Origin: Planctomycetota bacterium
GTDB taxonomy: Bacteria; Planctomycetota; J058; JAJDCQ01
DNA: 64,000 nucleotides
Assembly: GCA_029260755.1 (NCBI GenBank)
Contig: JAJDCQ010000021.1
Coordinates: 185,381 to 249,380, forward strand
Direction of reading: 5' to 3'
Below, in pieces: positions 1-8,385 of this stretch (positions are counted from its first letter, which is position 1; every line of letters starts with the position of its first letter). Under the pieces are notes generated by a model. The model saw only the letters and a program-made list of their open reading frames with translations, had not been told where the DNA came from and made no database searches. A program made the position numbers and the translations under genes.

Positions 1-1
1 T

Positions 2-1027
2 CAGCGACAGGATGGCGTGGACGTAATCGGATCGGCGAAGGAAGGGGATGCTCGCCCGGTCGCGCAATGCAAGAACACCGAGAGCCCCACTCTCGCCTTG
101 CTTGAAGCGGAGCTGGTCAAGGCCGAGGGGTTCAACTCCCCGATTGCGAAGTTCTACTTCGCCGTCGCGGCACGGCGGGACGCGCGACTGGAGGAAAAGG
201 TGCGGGCGCTGTCGTCAACACGCACCAAGGAAGGAAAGTACGGAGTCGAGATTCTGTTCTACGAGGACATCTGCCACGACCTCGCAACAGATCCGGCGCT
301 CGTCGCGCGGCACTTCCCTGGATGGCCCAGCGCGGAGTCGGAAGGCGCGAGGGTCACGAGCTGGATCAGCGGGGTGATCAACCCCGCCACAGGATACGTC
401 CGTCCGATCCTCGACGATCTGGTGCAGCGTCGACTATGGACCTGGAGGTTCCATCGGGCTTCGCTGGAGCACATTCGACCGCTTGCGGAAGTGCTGGGCG
501 GAGACGCCAACCCCATCGTCGACGACTTTCGCTGCGCGCGGCAGGACGACGCTCTCGTGATCGAGGACTGGGACAGCGCGGTCGCGGCGCTCGAAAACGC
601 CGCGCGCGACGAGGCGGCCCGCCTCCTCGCAGATAACACGTTTCGAGAAAGCGTGGAGGCGGCAACGACTGAGTATCTGGCGGGCGCGGCGACTCACGAG
701 AGGGAGCCGTGGGGCGCGCATGACCGCGATGTGCTACCCGCCCTGATGGCGCAGCACATCGTCAACAATGTGCAGGAGCTGTCCGACAACACCTCGGCTA
801 CGATGTGGAACAAACACCGCGATCGACTGCGCAAGCCCGCGGAACAGAGCGACGAGTGGGTCCGGCTTCATGCCGAGACTGACGCGCGCGGTGCAGATCT
901 AAGCCGGGCGGGGCAGCGCGTCGTTCAGGTGCTGGAGGGACTTCGCCGGTACCTGTGCAAGAAGTACGGCGTTTCCGCCGCGTCGTTGTCGCCCCCGTCC
1001 ATCACGGAGGAGCGCTTCTATTCGTAG
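2..1027 (+). CDS. Mrr-like restriction endonuclease-fold protein, 5' truncated
   Basis: The reading frame is open to the window edge, so the true start lies upstream and the N-terminus is missing. The first visible residues read QRQDGVDVIG and then VAQCKN. This matches the core of Mrr/PD-(D/E)XK nucleases, where a G-D/V-D strand is followed by a V-Q-C-K strand carrying the metal-binding acid and the catalytic lysine. About 340 residues are visible. The rest is mostly helical with no motif I recognise and ends in a basic, Tyr-rich tail. It converges on the recombinase gene with a 9-bp gap. Its place beside other nuclease and restriction genes suggests a role in cutting foreign DNA; that is inferred from fold and context only. 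Confidence 0.7.
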   Translation, partial: QRQDGVDVIGSAKEGDARPVAQCKNTESPTLALLEAELVKAEGFNSPIAKFYFAVAARRDARLEEKVRALSSTRTKEGKYGVEILFYEDICHDLATDPALVARHFPGWPSAESEGARVTSWISGVINPATGYVRPILDDLVQRRLWTWRFHRASLEHIRPLAEVLGGDANPIVDDFRCARQDDALVIEDWDSAVAALENAARDEAARLLADNTFRESVEAATTEYLAGAATHEREPWGAHDRDVLPALMAQHIVNNVQELSDNTSATMWNKHRDRLRKPAEQSDEWVRLHAETDARGADLSRAGQRVVQVLEGLRRYLCKKYGVSAASLSPPSITEERFYS

Positions 1028-1036
1028 CAGCGCGGC

Positions 1037-1750
1037 TCACTCCCCGCCGCGTCGAATGACAGCGGCCACGGTGCGATGGCTCCAGCGCCCGCCACGCTTG
1101 GTCGGCACGCCATCGTTCTCCAAGATGCGCGCGATTTCGCGGAGCGACGCTCCTTCGGCCCGCAGCTCGACGATGCGGTCGACGATGGCGCGCTCCTCGG
1201 GCAGCTCCTCGACGACGAGGCGGCCGTCGGCATCTCGCTCGCCGGTGCGGCGCCAGCCGATCGCTTCGCCGCCGAGCCTGACGCCTTCAGTGCGCAAGTG
1301 GGCCAACGCCGCCCGCGTTCTTTCGGCGCAAGCGTCTACTTCCCAGGCGCTTACAACGGCCAGGATGTAGAGAACGAGGCGCCCAGCGGCCGAGCGTGTG
1401 TCTAGCTGCTCGCCGACAGAGAGCAGCGCGTAGTCCTGCTTGAAGTAGCCGTCGAGCAACAGCCCAAGATCGCGCACGGACCGGGTCAGTCTGTCCATCT
1501 TCGCGACGAGGAGGCCATCGGCCCTGTCCTCGGTCAGCGCTGACAGTGCACTCTGAAGGCCGGGCCGCTGGAGCGACTTTCCGCTGAAGCCGGCGTCCTC
1601 GATCACGCCGATCAATTCGAGGTCGTAGAGCAAGCAGAACTGCTCCAATCGAGCCCGTTGCGCGGCGAGGCTGACGCCTTCCTCGGACTGCTGGTCGCTT
1701 GAGACGCGCACGTATCCCTGCACGCGGGTCTTGCTCTTCTCCGCCGACAT
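1037..1750 (-). CDS. Small serine recombinase (resolvase/invertase family)
   Basis: This is a site-specific DNA recombinase of 237 aa. The N-terminal resolvase domain starts with Y-V-R-V-S-S-D-Q-Q, whose first Ser (about residue 17) is the catalytic nucleophile. A later K-M-D-R-L-T-R-S stretch carries the conserved Arg/Asp cluster. A C-terminal HTH follows (about residues 185-232: SLREIARILENDGVPTKRGG). I chose the ATG at 1750 rather than the longer frame because GAGGAGGACGACG lies just upstream and the extra N-terminal residues are Pro/Arg-rich and unlike the family. It probably moves or inverts DNA inside the island. It is much shorter than the large serine recombinase at the other end and is not its partner. 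Confidence 0.88.
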   Translation of the reverse strand: MSAEKSKTRVQGYVRVSSDQQSEEGVSLAAQRARLEQFCLLYDLELIGVIEDAGFSGKSLQRPGLQSALSALTEDRADGLLVAKMDRLTRSVRDLGLLLDGYFKQDYALLSVGEQLDTRSAAGRLVLYILAVVSAWEVDACAERTRAALAHLRTEGVRLGGEAIGWRRTGERDADGRLVVEELPEERAIVDRIVELRAEGASLREIARILENDGVPTKRGGRWSHRTVAAVIRRGGE

Positions 1751-1865
1751 CGTCGTCCTCCTCTGCGACAACGTGTCGGCGGCGCCGATCTGACGGACAT
1801 TCTGGGAACGGAAGGGCGGGAACGGGGTCGGCCTGGGAACGGGACGTGCGTCTTGCGCCCGGCCT

Positions 1866-1885
1866 CGGCACATCGAGACGTGCCG
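1866..1885 (-). terminator. Possible hairpin terminator after 1888-3048 gene
   Basis: A perfect 6-bp inverted repeat (CGGCAC/GTGCCG, 8-nt loop) begins 2 bp past the stop codon of the upstream minus-strand gene. There is no T-run, so it may only mark the transcript end or slow the polymerase. Confidence 0.3.
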
Positions 1886-1887
1886 AC

Positions 1888-3048
1888 CTAAGCGAGGTCC
1901 GGCACTTCGTACTTGTCGATCTCCTCGAACTCGGACGCTGGAGTGAGCTTCTCCAGCGGACGTTCCTTGAGGGCTTCCTCAACGCTCAGGAAACACCGAT
2001 CAAGGTCGCGAAGTCGTTCACCCGTAAACGTGACGACTGGGATCTCGAACTTCGCGAAGTAGTCATTCCGCTTCTCGCATTCGGCGGCCCACTTCTCGGC
2101 CAACTCCTCGTTCAGCTTCTTCTGCGTCTTGTCCTTGGCTCCCTTGACAGCCATGTGCGTTGAGGCGGGGCTCAACTCGAAGCCACAGAAACTGGCGACG
2201 TGCGCGTTCAGGACCGTGAAGTCGAGTCGATACTTGTGTTTCGTCTCTAGACCGGCGTACCTAAACTCGGGGATCAGAAACGGCTCGCTCTCCGGGTTCT
2301 TGGAACGCCTGACGTAGTCGATGTACCGGTCCATGATCCCGTGTTCGTACAGCGATGAAGACGATCGCTTAATCACGCTTTCGCAGAAGGCGACCAGGCT
2401 GTCGAGATCGTTGAACCGGAAGACCTTGTCCTTACTCGGATCAACGAGCCCTTCGTGAAGGACATGACCGACGGTCCAATAGTCGTACGGAGCGCGTCGT
2501 ATTTCGCTCTTGTCATTGATCCACTCGCCTCCAGCATGAATAGGAGCAATCAAGAGTCCCCAAGGGGACTTATTCTCGCCAAACCAGACCCGCCAGAGTT
2601 CGTCGTCGGGCTTGAATCGGGTCCGCTCTCGGAGATTGCGATAGAAGTTCCGCTCAAGGAAGGTTGAGACGTACGCGCGGAGAAGGCCATCCTTGAGGAG
2701 CGAACAGAGGCGAAGGGCGGCAGTCGCGTACGTCACCTTGCCGGACCGCTGGTGCTGGGCTGCGACATCCTCGTCGGCACGTTTCCTCAAGCCGTGTAGC
2801 CAGCCAGCGAAGAAGTCGTTGAAGATCAGGAACTGAGTCCTGACGGCGTCAACGTAGGTGTTGTTCTTTCCGCCAATGGTGCCATGCCAGGAGTGGACGC
2901 TGGGCGGATCGGCCTTGCCTAGCCGCTCTGCGACCCGAGCGAGGACGTCGTCCTGACGCCCGCGAAGCTCCGCGGTGAGTTCCTCGTCCAGCTCGATGAG
3001 CGTTGATTCCTGCGGCGATGCCTTCCTCTTTTTCTCCATCGCAGCCAT
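1888..3048 (-). CDS. Unrecognised protein, possible nuclease fold
   Basis: This is a 386-aa soluble protein of no family I can name. The start at 3048 is supported by GGAGGGGG six bases before the ATG. The N-terminus is lysine-rich. The middle is helical and aromatic-rich. Near residue 280 the pattern K-Y-R-L-D-F-T-V followed by F-C-G-F-E-L-S-P-A-S-T-H resembles a D...ExS strand pair, as in degenerate PD-(D/E)XK nucleases. The usual Lys is replaced by Ser, so catalysis is uncertain. It sits in a minus-strand run of nuclease, HEPN and HNH genes, which favours a role in defence or element maintenance. Confidence 0.6.
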   Translation of the reverse strand: MAAMEKKRKASPQESTLIELDEELTAELRGRQDDVLARVAERLGKADPPSVHSWHGTIGGKNNTYVDAVRTQFLIFNDFFAGWLHGLRKRADEDVAAQHQRSGKVTYATAALRLCSLLKDGLLRAYVSTFLERNFYRNLRERTRFKPDDELWRVWFGENKSPWGLLIAPIHAGGEWINDKSEIRRAPYDYWTVGHVLHEGLVDPSKDKVFRFNDLDSLVAFCESVIKRSSSSLYEHGIMDRYIDYVRRSKNPESEPFLIPEFRYAGLETKHKYRLDFTVLNAHVASFCGFELSPASTHMAVKGAKDKTQKKLNEELAEKWAAECEKRNDYFAKFEIPVVTFTGERLRDLDRCFLSVEEALKERPLEKLTPASEFEEIDKYEVPDLA

Positions 3049-3191
3049 GCTCTGCCCCCTCCGTCCAGCATGAGATGATGGATGCTACTCACATCGATCT
3101 GAAGGAGCCAGCGTGCCAACAGGACCGCTCATCTCTCGCCGTAGCAGGCACCGACGGGGCGGCAGCGTCGGGGCCGGCAGCGTCGGAGCGG

Positions 3192-3560
3192 CTAGAACGT
3201 CGGCCGCCCCGTCGCCCTGCACACCCGAGACGAGGAGCCACCGGCCTTCTGTATCCAAGCCATGCACGCGGCGCAGTCTCGAAGATGCTTGATGCGCGTG
3301 GTGCAGTCCCGGACGTGCTGGGCGTCGGCAGCGGCGGCGAGCCGCGCGGCCTCCCCAGGTACTGGCGTCGACTGCGGCGCCGCCTCCGTCACGCGCTCTT
3401 CGTACGCCTCGATGTCTGCCAGTCGGATGCGGATACACCGGGGTGAGAGCCGCATGATGGGGATCGGACCGCGAGGGGCGAGGAGACCGCGTACGGTGCT
3501 CTTCGGAACGGCCCAGCGGACAGCCAGACCGGCGACGCTCAGGGCGGCAGGCTCGGTCAC
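3192..3560 (-). CDS. AlpA/excisionase-like HTH protein
   Basis: A 122-aa protein starting with GTG at 3560, behind GGGGAG with 8-nt spacing. Residues 7-52 (LSVAGLAVRW..PKSTVRGLL, then ..IRIRLADIEAYEER) match the winged-helix MerR/AlpA-type HTH of excisionases and element regulators, including the typical R-I-R-L-A-D-I-E-A end. The C-terminal half has several Cys/His (C-TTRIKHLRD-CAA-C) that could bind a metal or be incidental. It probably regulates the element or acts as a recombination directionality factor for a nearby serine recombinase; which one is not evident. Confidence 0.65.
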   Translation of the reverse strand: MTEPAALSVAGLAVRWAVPKSTVRGLLAPRGPIPIMRLSPRCIRIRLADIEAYEERVTEAAPQSTPVPGEAARLAAAADAQHVRDCTTRIKHLRDCAACMAWIQKAGGSSSRVCRATGRPTF

Positions 3561-3604
3561 GTGTTGATCTCCCCGTTATCCCTCGCCCGACACACCCCGC
3601 AGGG

Positions 3605-4306
3605 TCAGCGCGGGCTGAGAGCGGCCAGGGTTCGGACCCCTGTCGGCACCTGCCAGTGACCGCCTGGCAGATAGGCTTGGCAGTTTCTGAACGCTACATG
3701 CAGCGGCGCCTCTTGCCTGGCTATGCTCCCAAACAGGAAAGGATGGCCCGTGGCCGTCGCGATGAGGCTGGACGGGCTCGTTGCGTATTGAACGGATTCG
3801 AGCCAGTAGGTCTCTGCTCGGTCGGGCATCTCGAACTGGCGCCTGATCTCGTCAAGCTCCGGCCGTAGAACGTAGCCATAGCCAAAGACCTGAAACGCGC
3901 CGAGGTATGCCATCGTCAGGATGCCAACCGCGTGTCGCGTGCTGAGCCTCGGACTCGCATGAGCGCCATCATCCAGAAGAAGGCGAAGGCGCCAATCGTA
4001 CCGGCTCCCCTTGAAACCGTTGCACCCCTGCTTTGCCTCGTACCCCGCGATGCCCCTGACCGATCGACATAGGACGGTGAGTCCACATCGCTGGTTCGTC
4101 GTGGCCAAGTCCTTCGCGTCCTGACTGTCACGGCGCACGCCGTCCCGTGGGATGATGTGCTCGACGCCACCTGCAAGGACTTCGTCCCTATGGACATCAC
4201 GAAGGCAGAGGGGGCATATCACAACGTCCGGGCGCCCGCCGTAATCGGGCTTGATCGCCACGAGGTTCTCGCGCAACACCGAGAACACATCGTCGCTGAG
4301 AGCCAT
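3605..4306 (-). CDS. HNH endonuclease-like protein
   Basis: A 233-aa protein starting at ATG 4306 behind GGAG; 15 more upstream codons are open but lack a ribosome site. Residues about 30-110 contain C-P-L-C, then V-E-H-I-I-P-R-D, then C-R..., and finally Q-G-C-N-G-F-K-G. This is the order expected of an HNH zinc-bound beta-beta-alpha nuclease: CxxC, the E/D-H metal/catalytic pair, then CN-x-x-KG. The C-terminal 120 residues are unassigned. It lies between the HEPN and HTH genes on the same strand. It probably nicks or cuts DNA as part of the cassette; target unknown. Confidence 0.72.
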   Translation of the reverse strand: MALSDDVFSVLRENLVAIKPDYGGRPDVVICPLCLRDVHRDEVLAGGVEHIIPRDGVRRDSQDAKDLATTNQRCGLTVLCRSVRGIAGYEAKQGCNGFKGSRYDWRLRLLLDDGAHASPRLSTRHAVGILTMAYLGAFQVFGYGYVLRPELDEIRRQFEMPDRAETYWLESVQYATSPSSLIATATGHPFLFGSIARQEAPLHVAFRNCQAYLPGGHWQVPTGVRTLAALSPR

Positions 4307-4402
4307 CACGTCACTCCAGAGGAAGCTGACTCGCCACGCCCCAGAAGTCACGGCCGAAACCCAGTAACTGAGAGCCGTGCCGAGGCCAATAGCCGAGCCC
4401 AG

Positions 4403-5104
4403 CTAGATCGTGTCTACGGCCGCAACGAACGAGCGCAACCAGGCAAGGTCACTTCCGATGGCTGCATGATCAACGTCGTTGAGCACCACCTGCTGCGGCC
4501 GATCCATCCTCCGCATGTCTCCCTCGTGGACGATCTGATTGCGACGATGAACGATGCTGCTTAGCCGCTCCTTGATCTCGTCTCCGTTGGCTGCGATTCC
4601 GACCGTCACCAGTTTCGTCCATGGCTTCCTGACACCGACCATGCTCAGTGCCGACTCAACACCCCGAGGAGACTGGAAAGTCACCGTAAGCAGCTTCTCG
4701 CGCAGCAGTCTCTTAAGGACAACCCAAGGCCGAGGAGCGGACTTCCTCTCCCGTTCAGCCTTCTTCTTCTTCTTCGCCTTCTTCTTCTTTGCCTTCTTCT
4801 TCGTCTCGTCGTTCGCTCGTTCGGCCCGTGCCTGCGCCTCGCGCAGCTTGTTCGTGACCGAGACGACGTCTGCGAACTCGACCTTCACCTTCTCTATTGC
4901 ACCGCGCAGTTTCTTTCGGGACTGCACCGAGCGAAGTACCCGCATATGGAAGTATGCATCGACAGCAGCGACGGCAAGAACAAGGCCCTGTCGCGCGAGA
5001 TCGTCGGCGCGCAGCGCGGCTAGCCCCGCAACTCCCCCTTGCGCAAGCAGGGTATCCGCACGGTCCATACACGCCGTAGCTGCATCCAGTGGCGTAACGG
5101 CCAT
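4403..5104 (-). CDS. HEPN-domain protein with lysine-rich insert (RiboL-PSP-HEPN-like)
   Basis: A 233-aa protein whose ATG at 5104 follows GGGAGG. The N-terminal helix bundle (LVLAVAAVDAYFHMRVL) and the late motif R-R-N-Q-I-V-H-E-G-D near residue 190 fit HEPN domains, whose R-x4-6-H motif forms the RNase active site in many toxin and defence proteins. Between the two halves is an almost pure Lys/Glu/Arg stretch (about residues 98-120), probably a flexible or nucleic-acid-binding insert. The likely role is a conditional RNase; the partner that restrains it is not identified. Confidence 0.68.
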   Translation of the reverse strand: MAVTPLDAATACMDRADTLLAQGGVAGLAALRADDLARQGLVLAVAAVDAYFHMRVLRSVQSRKKLRGAIEKVKVEFADVVSVTNKLREAQARAERANDETKKKAKKKKAKKKKKAERERKSAPRPWVVLKRLLREKLLTVTFQSPRGVESALSMVGVRKPWTKLVTVGIAANGDEIKERLSSIVHRRNQIVHEGDMRRMDRPQQVVLNDVDHAAIGSDLAWLRSFVAAVDTI

Positions 5105-5183
5105 CAGGGTGCCTCCCTCGTTTCTGTCAGTTTCGTGACGCGCGTCCGGTACGAAGGCGTTCGCTCATTCTGGGTCGCCTCGG

Positions 5184-5897
5184 CTACTCCGGGGCTCCTG
5201 GCCACATCTGCTTCAACTCACCCGCGATCTTCTCGACGACCGCCGGGCTGTCGATCTCGTAGAGCGGCATCAGGCGGGGCTGCGCGGGGATCGTGAACGA
5301 AACCCGGCGCTGATCGAGCTTGACCCCCTTGGTCGCCTTGATTCGGACCTTCGTGCGAAGCGTGTTCTTCTTGGGGCTCCAGCGCTCGTGATCCAGGTCG
5401 CTGAGGATCAGCCGAAGCTGCCACTTTCGGAAGGTCAGCGTGTCAGTCGCGAGCTTGGCTGAAGCCACCCGCGCGTCGGTGAGAACGCCGTACAGCAGAT
5501 GGGGCTCGAAGCCCATATCTCCTCGCCGGTAGGTCTGGACCCGAGCGAAGAGCAGACTCCCTCCAACGGGCACATCGACCCACCCCGCGGCTTGCTTGCC
5601 CCCTCCGTCCTCTTCTCCGTCGTCCCCCTCGTCCTCCTCCTCTCCCTCGTCGTCGCCCTGGTCGGGCACGAAGAGCCGCCCCTGCCAGTGCTGGAGGATG
5701 TCATCGTCCTGGCGGCCCGGCCTGTTCCCGCCGGGTGGACGGACCGTGCCGCCGAGGGTTTGAAACGCAGGATCGGCCGCCATGCAGTCCTTCAGGTGGC
5801 GGAACAGGTCGCGCATCTCGCGATAGAGGTTGAGAACGGCGTGGATCGCGTGGTTGGCGGCTGTGCGGAACTCGTCGCGCGAAAGCGGCTCCGTCAT
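5184..5897 (-). CDS. Unrecognised protein with acidic linker, coupled to nuclease gene
   Basis: A 237-aa protein I cannot assign. Its start overlaps the stop of the upstream nuclease gene (ATGA, 5894-5897), so the two are almost certainly translated together. Layout: an N-terminal helical segment (1-50), a Gly/Pro/Arg linker, a strongly acidic run of Asp/Glu/Gly (about 78-98), then a beta-rich C-terminal half (about 105-237). The tight coupling and the acidic, possibly DNA-mimicking linker suggest it is a partner or inhibitor of the nuclease. Confidence 0.65.
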   Translation of the reverse strand: MTEPLSRDEFRTAANHAIHAVLNLYREMRDLFRHLKDCMAADPAFQTLGGTVRPPGGNRPGRQDDDILQHWQGRLFVPDQGDDEGEEEDEGDDGEEDGGGKQAAGWVDVPVGGSLLFARVQTYRRGDMGFEPHLLYGVLTDARVASAKLATDTLTFRKWQLRLILSDLDHERWSPKKNTLRTKVRIKATKGVKLDQRRVSFTIPAQPRLMPLYEIDSPAVVEKIAGELKQMWPGAPE

Positions 5898-7006
5898 TTG
5901 TCTTCCTCCACAGTGAGCCGGAGCGGCTGCCCGGCCAGCTTTCTTACAAGCACTAGGCTGGCTCGATCCATGAGCCGCCTTCGCGACCTGATCGTCGACC
6001 TTCCGACTCGGGTGACCCCGGCGAAGATCCGGTGAGCGGCCAGGCGAAACACGAGGGGGTGGTTGGCGCGTTCGACCGCGGTCGCGAGCTTTAGGGTCAT
6101 CGCGTGCAGACGGGGCTGCTGTGCCGCGAGCCCCGCAGCAAGCTCGTGGTCCTGATCGCGAAGAGCGTCGGGAAAGTGGAGTGACCGCAGTGGTGCGAGT
6201 CGGGACGGACGTTGAGCGAATGCGGCGACGACGGGCTGGGCACGGGAAGCGGAATGCGGAAAGCCCCGAAAACCCGAGAGGTCTCGGCGCTCAAGGAGCC
6301 GCAGCAAGGGTCCGGCCCACATCCGGTCGCGGTGGTCGGAGCCGCGGAGGGTGACGTGCAGTTCCTCCCACGTCAGTAGGTAGAGCGCCGCATCCGGTCC
6401 CAGCAGAGTCCGGGAGAGCCTCATCTCGTCCCGCGCCTTGCGGAGCTGAGGCCCGCGAACGAGGTAGACGAGAAACCGTCGTTCCGCCCCGGCGATGGCG
6501 TCGCGGAGTTCGCTGGGGTAATGCTCAACCAACGGCGCGCGCGGATCGCAAGACCTCCACTCCCGAGCAAGCTGGTCAACAGGTTGGCCCGAGTCGAGGC
6601 CGCCGGTGTCGGACTCCTCGTCATCCTCGTCCGCCGCGCCGGAGCCACTCTTGCTGGCGAGGTACTTCGCTTCGACGACGACGAGAACCGCGCCGAGCTG
6701 GAGAACGACGTCGGGTTCGGACTCGGAGAGCCGAGGCCAGAACCAGAACCGGCACGGCTTTAGCGACTCGATGTGTGGAATCTGCTCGCCGGTCTCGGTG
6801 CGGGCACGGCAGAGCCAGTCCCGGAGAACGACGCACGCGTCGGCGACGAGCAGCGTCCCGATGACGCTACTCGTGAGCGTGTCCTCGCGCCGCTCATGGT
6901 CGAGCGCCTCGGGACCGAGCTTGCCGGCGATCTCGGCGAAGAGCATACCGGCCATCTTTCTCGGGAGTACCCCGCTGCGATACAGGACGTTTCGGCGCCG
7001 ACTCAT
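5894..7006 (-). CDS. PD-(D/E)XK nuclease-like protein
   Basis: A 370-aa protein; the start at ATG 7006 (MSRRRNVLYR) is chosen over a 30-codon longer frame whose extension looks non-coding. A classic nuclease core is visible: E-x-x-x-T helix near 38-44, then E-P-D-V-V at 97-101, a strand, and V-V-V-E-A-K at 109-114. A Ser/Asp/Glu insert follows. The C-terminal half is helical and Arg-rich with R-R-F-L-V-Y-L-V and W-E-E-L-H. It heads a two-gene operon with the acidic-linker protein. Such nucleases occur in restriction, Abi and repair systems; the motif gives no substrate. Confidence 0.72.
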   Translation of the reverse strand: MSRRRNVLYRSGVLPRKMAGMLFAEIAGKLGPEALDHERREDTLTSSVIGTLLVADACVVLRDWLCRARTETGEQIPHIESLKPCRFWFWPRLSESEPDVVLQLGAVLVVVEAKYLASKSGSGAADEDDEESDTGGLDSGQPVDQLAREWRSCDPRAPLVEHYPSELRDAIAGAERRFLVYLVRGPQLRKARDEMRLSRTLLGPDAALYLLTWEELHVTLRGSDHRDRMWAGPLLRLLERRDLSGFRGFPHSASRAQPVVAAFAQRPSRLAPLRSLHFPDALRDQDHELAAGLAAQQPRLHAMTLKLATAVERANHPLVFRLAAHRIFAGVTRVGRSTIRSRRRLMDRASLVLVRKLAGQPLRLTVEEDK

Positions 7007-7391
7007 CGTAGAGTTGGCGCCGGTCTCGGAGAAGAGGGGAGGCAGAGGACATCGAAGGGCTCCGGGAAACCCCGACGCCGAGGCGCTCCTTGTCACCTAC
7101 GTCCACGGGATGAGCGAGCACTACTCGATCACGGCTCCAGTGTTGCGGACACGCCGCCTGGCGCCTCGAAACGCTGATTGGAGTTACTTCGCTGCCGAGT
7201 CCACATCCGTCGAGTCGAGGCTTGCGGTAGGGGGGAGCGATCGGATAGCAAGCACTCGTCGCGCAGCATGCACGCCGCGGGTCGCGGCACGTCGTCCGAA
7301 CGGTGCGCCGCCGCAACGCGGAAGCTCGAACCGCTGGCCTTCAGCGCGCGTCCGGCTGCTGGCGGGTATCGCGCGCGAGTAAGGAGGAGTT
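7007..7391. other. Divergent intergenic region, no gene seen
   Basis: 385 bp between the start of the nuclease operon (leftward) and the LRV gene (rightward). Both sets of genes should be promoted from here. I see no stable ORF with a ribosome site, no clear -35/-10 pair and no long inverted repeat. GGAGGAG at the right end belongs to the next gene. Confidence 0.5.
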
Positions 7392-8096
7392 ATGTCGGGT
7401 CGACCTCAAGATCGTCGCGGTATCTGGGAGTACACTCCGGTTCGGGCCTACGCTCCATTCACCCCCGCGTCGTCTCGAAGCGCCAGGACTGCCGCCGACC
7501 CAGCCACGCGGCCAGAGAGACTCACGGAACTCTCGAAGGGGGCACCCTCCGGGGTTCAGGCCGCGCTCGCCTCCAATCCGAGCGCCCCGAGTTCGCTATT
7601 GGAGGAGCTGCTCGCCTCGGACAACCGCAGAGTGCTTGTCGGGCTCGCAGCAAACCCCAAACTCCCAGCGAGCATCGCAACAGCCCTTGCCCAGCATCGA
7701 TTCGCGTCAGTTCGGGGCTCCCTGAGCCGCAATGCTGCGATCTCCAAGAAGGTGCTGGAGCGCCTACTCAAGGACGACGACTTGTCGGTTCGAGCGTCTG
7801 CGCTTACCAACGCCAAGGTGACGCCGGAGCGACTCAGGCTCTTCTTCGAGCGGGATCGCTCGCTCGCGCTTGCAGTGCGACACGAGGCTCTCGCCAACCC
7901 CCACGTTGCACGCGAGAGGGTGCTGGAGTGGGCCTCGTGGGGTTTGCATCCGAACCGAATTGAGGATGTGTGGTTCGCAGAGAAGGCCCTCGTTCGCTGG
8001 CCCGGCGACGCGGAGTTGATCCAGTGCCTCGCGAAGAGTGCGCCGACAGGTCAGTTCCGAGACTGGATTCGCGCCCAGGCCGATCCGAAGTCATAG
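7392..8096 (+). CDS. LRV/HEAT-like repeat protein
   Basis: A 234-aa protein with ATG at 7392 behind GGAGGAG. Residues about 40-190 contain about six degenerate repeats of roughly 24 residues with the signature A-x-N-P-x-x-P...LL..L..D....VR..L (LASNPSAPSSLLEELLAS, LAANPKLPASIATALAQ, LSRNAAISKKVLERLL, LTNAKVTPERLRLFF). This is the leucine-rich-repeat-variant pattern, a solenoid used for protein binding. No signal peptide or catalytic domain is present. It stands alone between the nuclease cassette and the type I operon. It may be a scaffold, an inhibitor or an unrelated cargo gene. Confidence 0.7.
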   Translation: MSGRPQDRRGIWEYTPVRAYAPFTPASSRSARTAADPATRPERLTELSKGAPSGVQAALASNPSAPSSLLEELLASDNRRVLVGLAANPKLPASIATALAQHRFASVRGSLSRNAAISKKVLERLLKDDDLSVRASALTNAKVTPERLRLFFERDRSLALAVRHEALANPHVARERVLEWASWGLHPNRIEDVWFAEKALVRWPGDAELIQCLAKSAPTGQFRDWIRAQADPKS

Positions 8097-8301
8097 GTCA
8101 CCAACGAGCGAGCCTCGCTTGGCCCCCGCCCCCTCGGACGACGCCGACGGCACTGCCGCCCTCAAGGCAGGTCTCCGGTGACGCACAGGTCGGTCGAGCG
8201 ACACGGGCGGCGCCGCGCTGGTGCACCGGCGCCGCGACCGGGCGCGGGAGCGCCCGGCGAGCAGTAACGGCCAAAGACCCTCCTCGAATCCGACAGATGC
8301 C

Positions 8302-8329
8302 GACTCTAGCCGATCCTTGTAGACTCTAG
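8302..8329 (+). promoter_or_regulatory. Direct repeat GACTCTAG x2, candidate operator
   Basis: GACTCTAG occurs at 8302-8309 and again at 8322-8329, exactly 20 bp (about two helical turns) apart and 57 bp before the HTH gene that leads the restriction operon. Two boxes on one face of the helix are typical of an operator for a small dimeric HTH regulator. Binding by the adjacent HTH protein is inferred. Confidence 0.4.
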
Positions 8330-8385
8330 GCATACGTCGGCCTCGCCTCATGGACCGCTGCCGACCGTCAGAGGAAGGGCCACCG

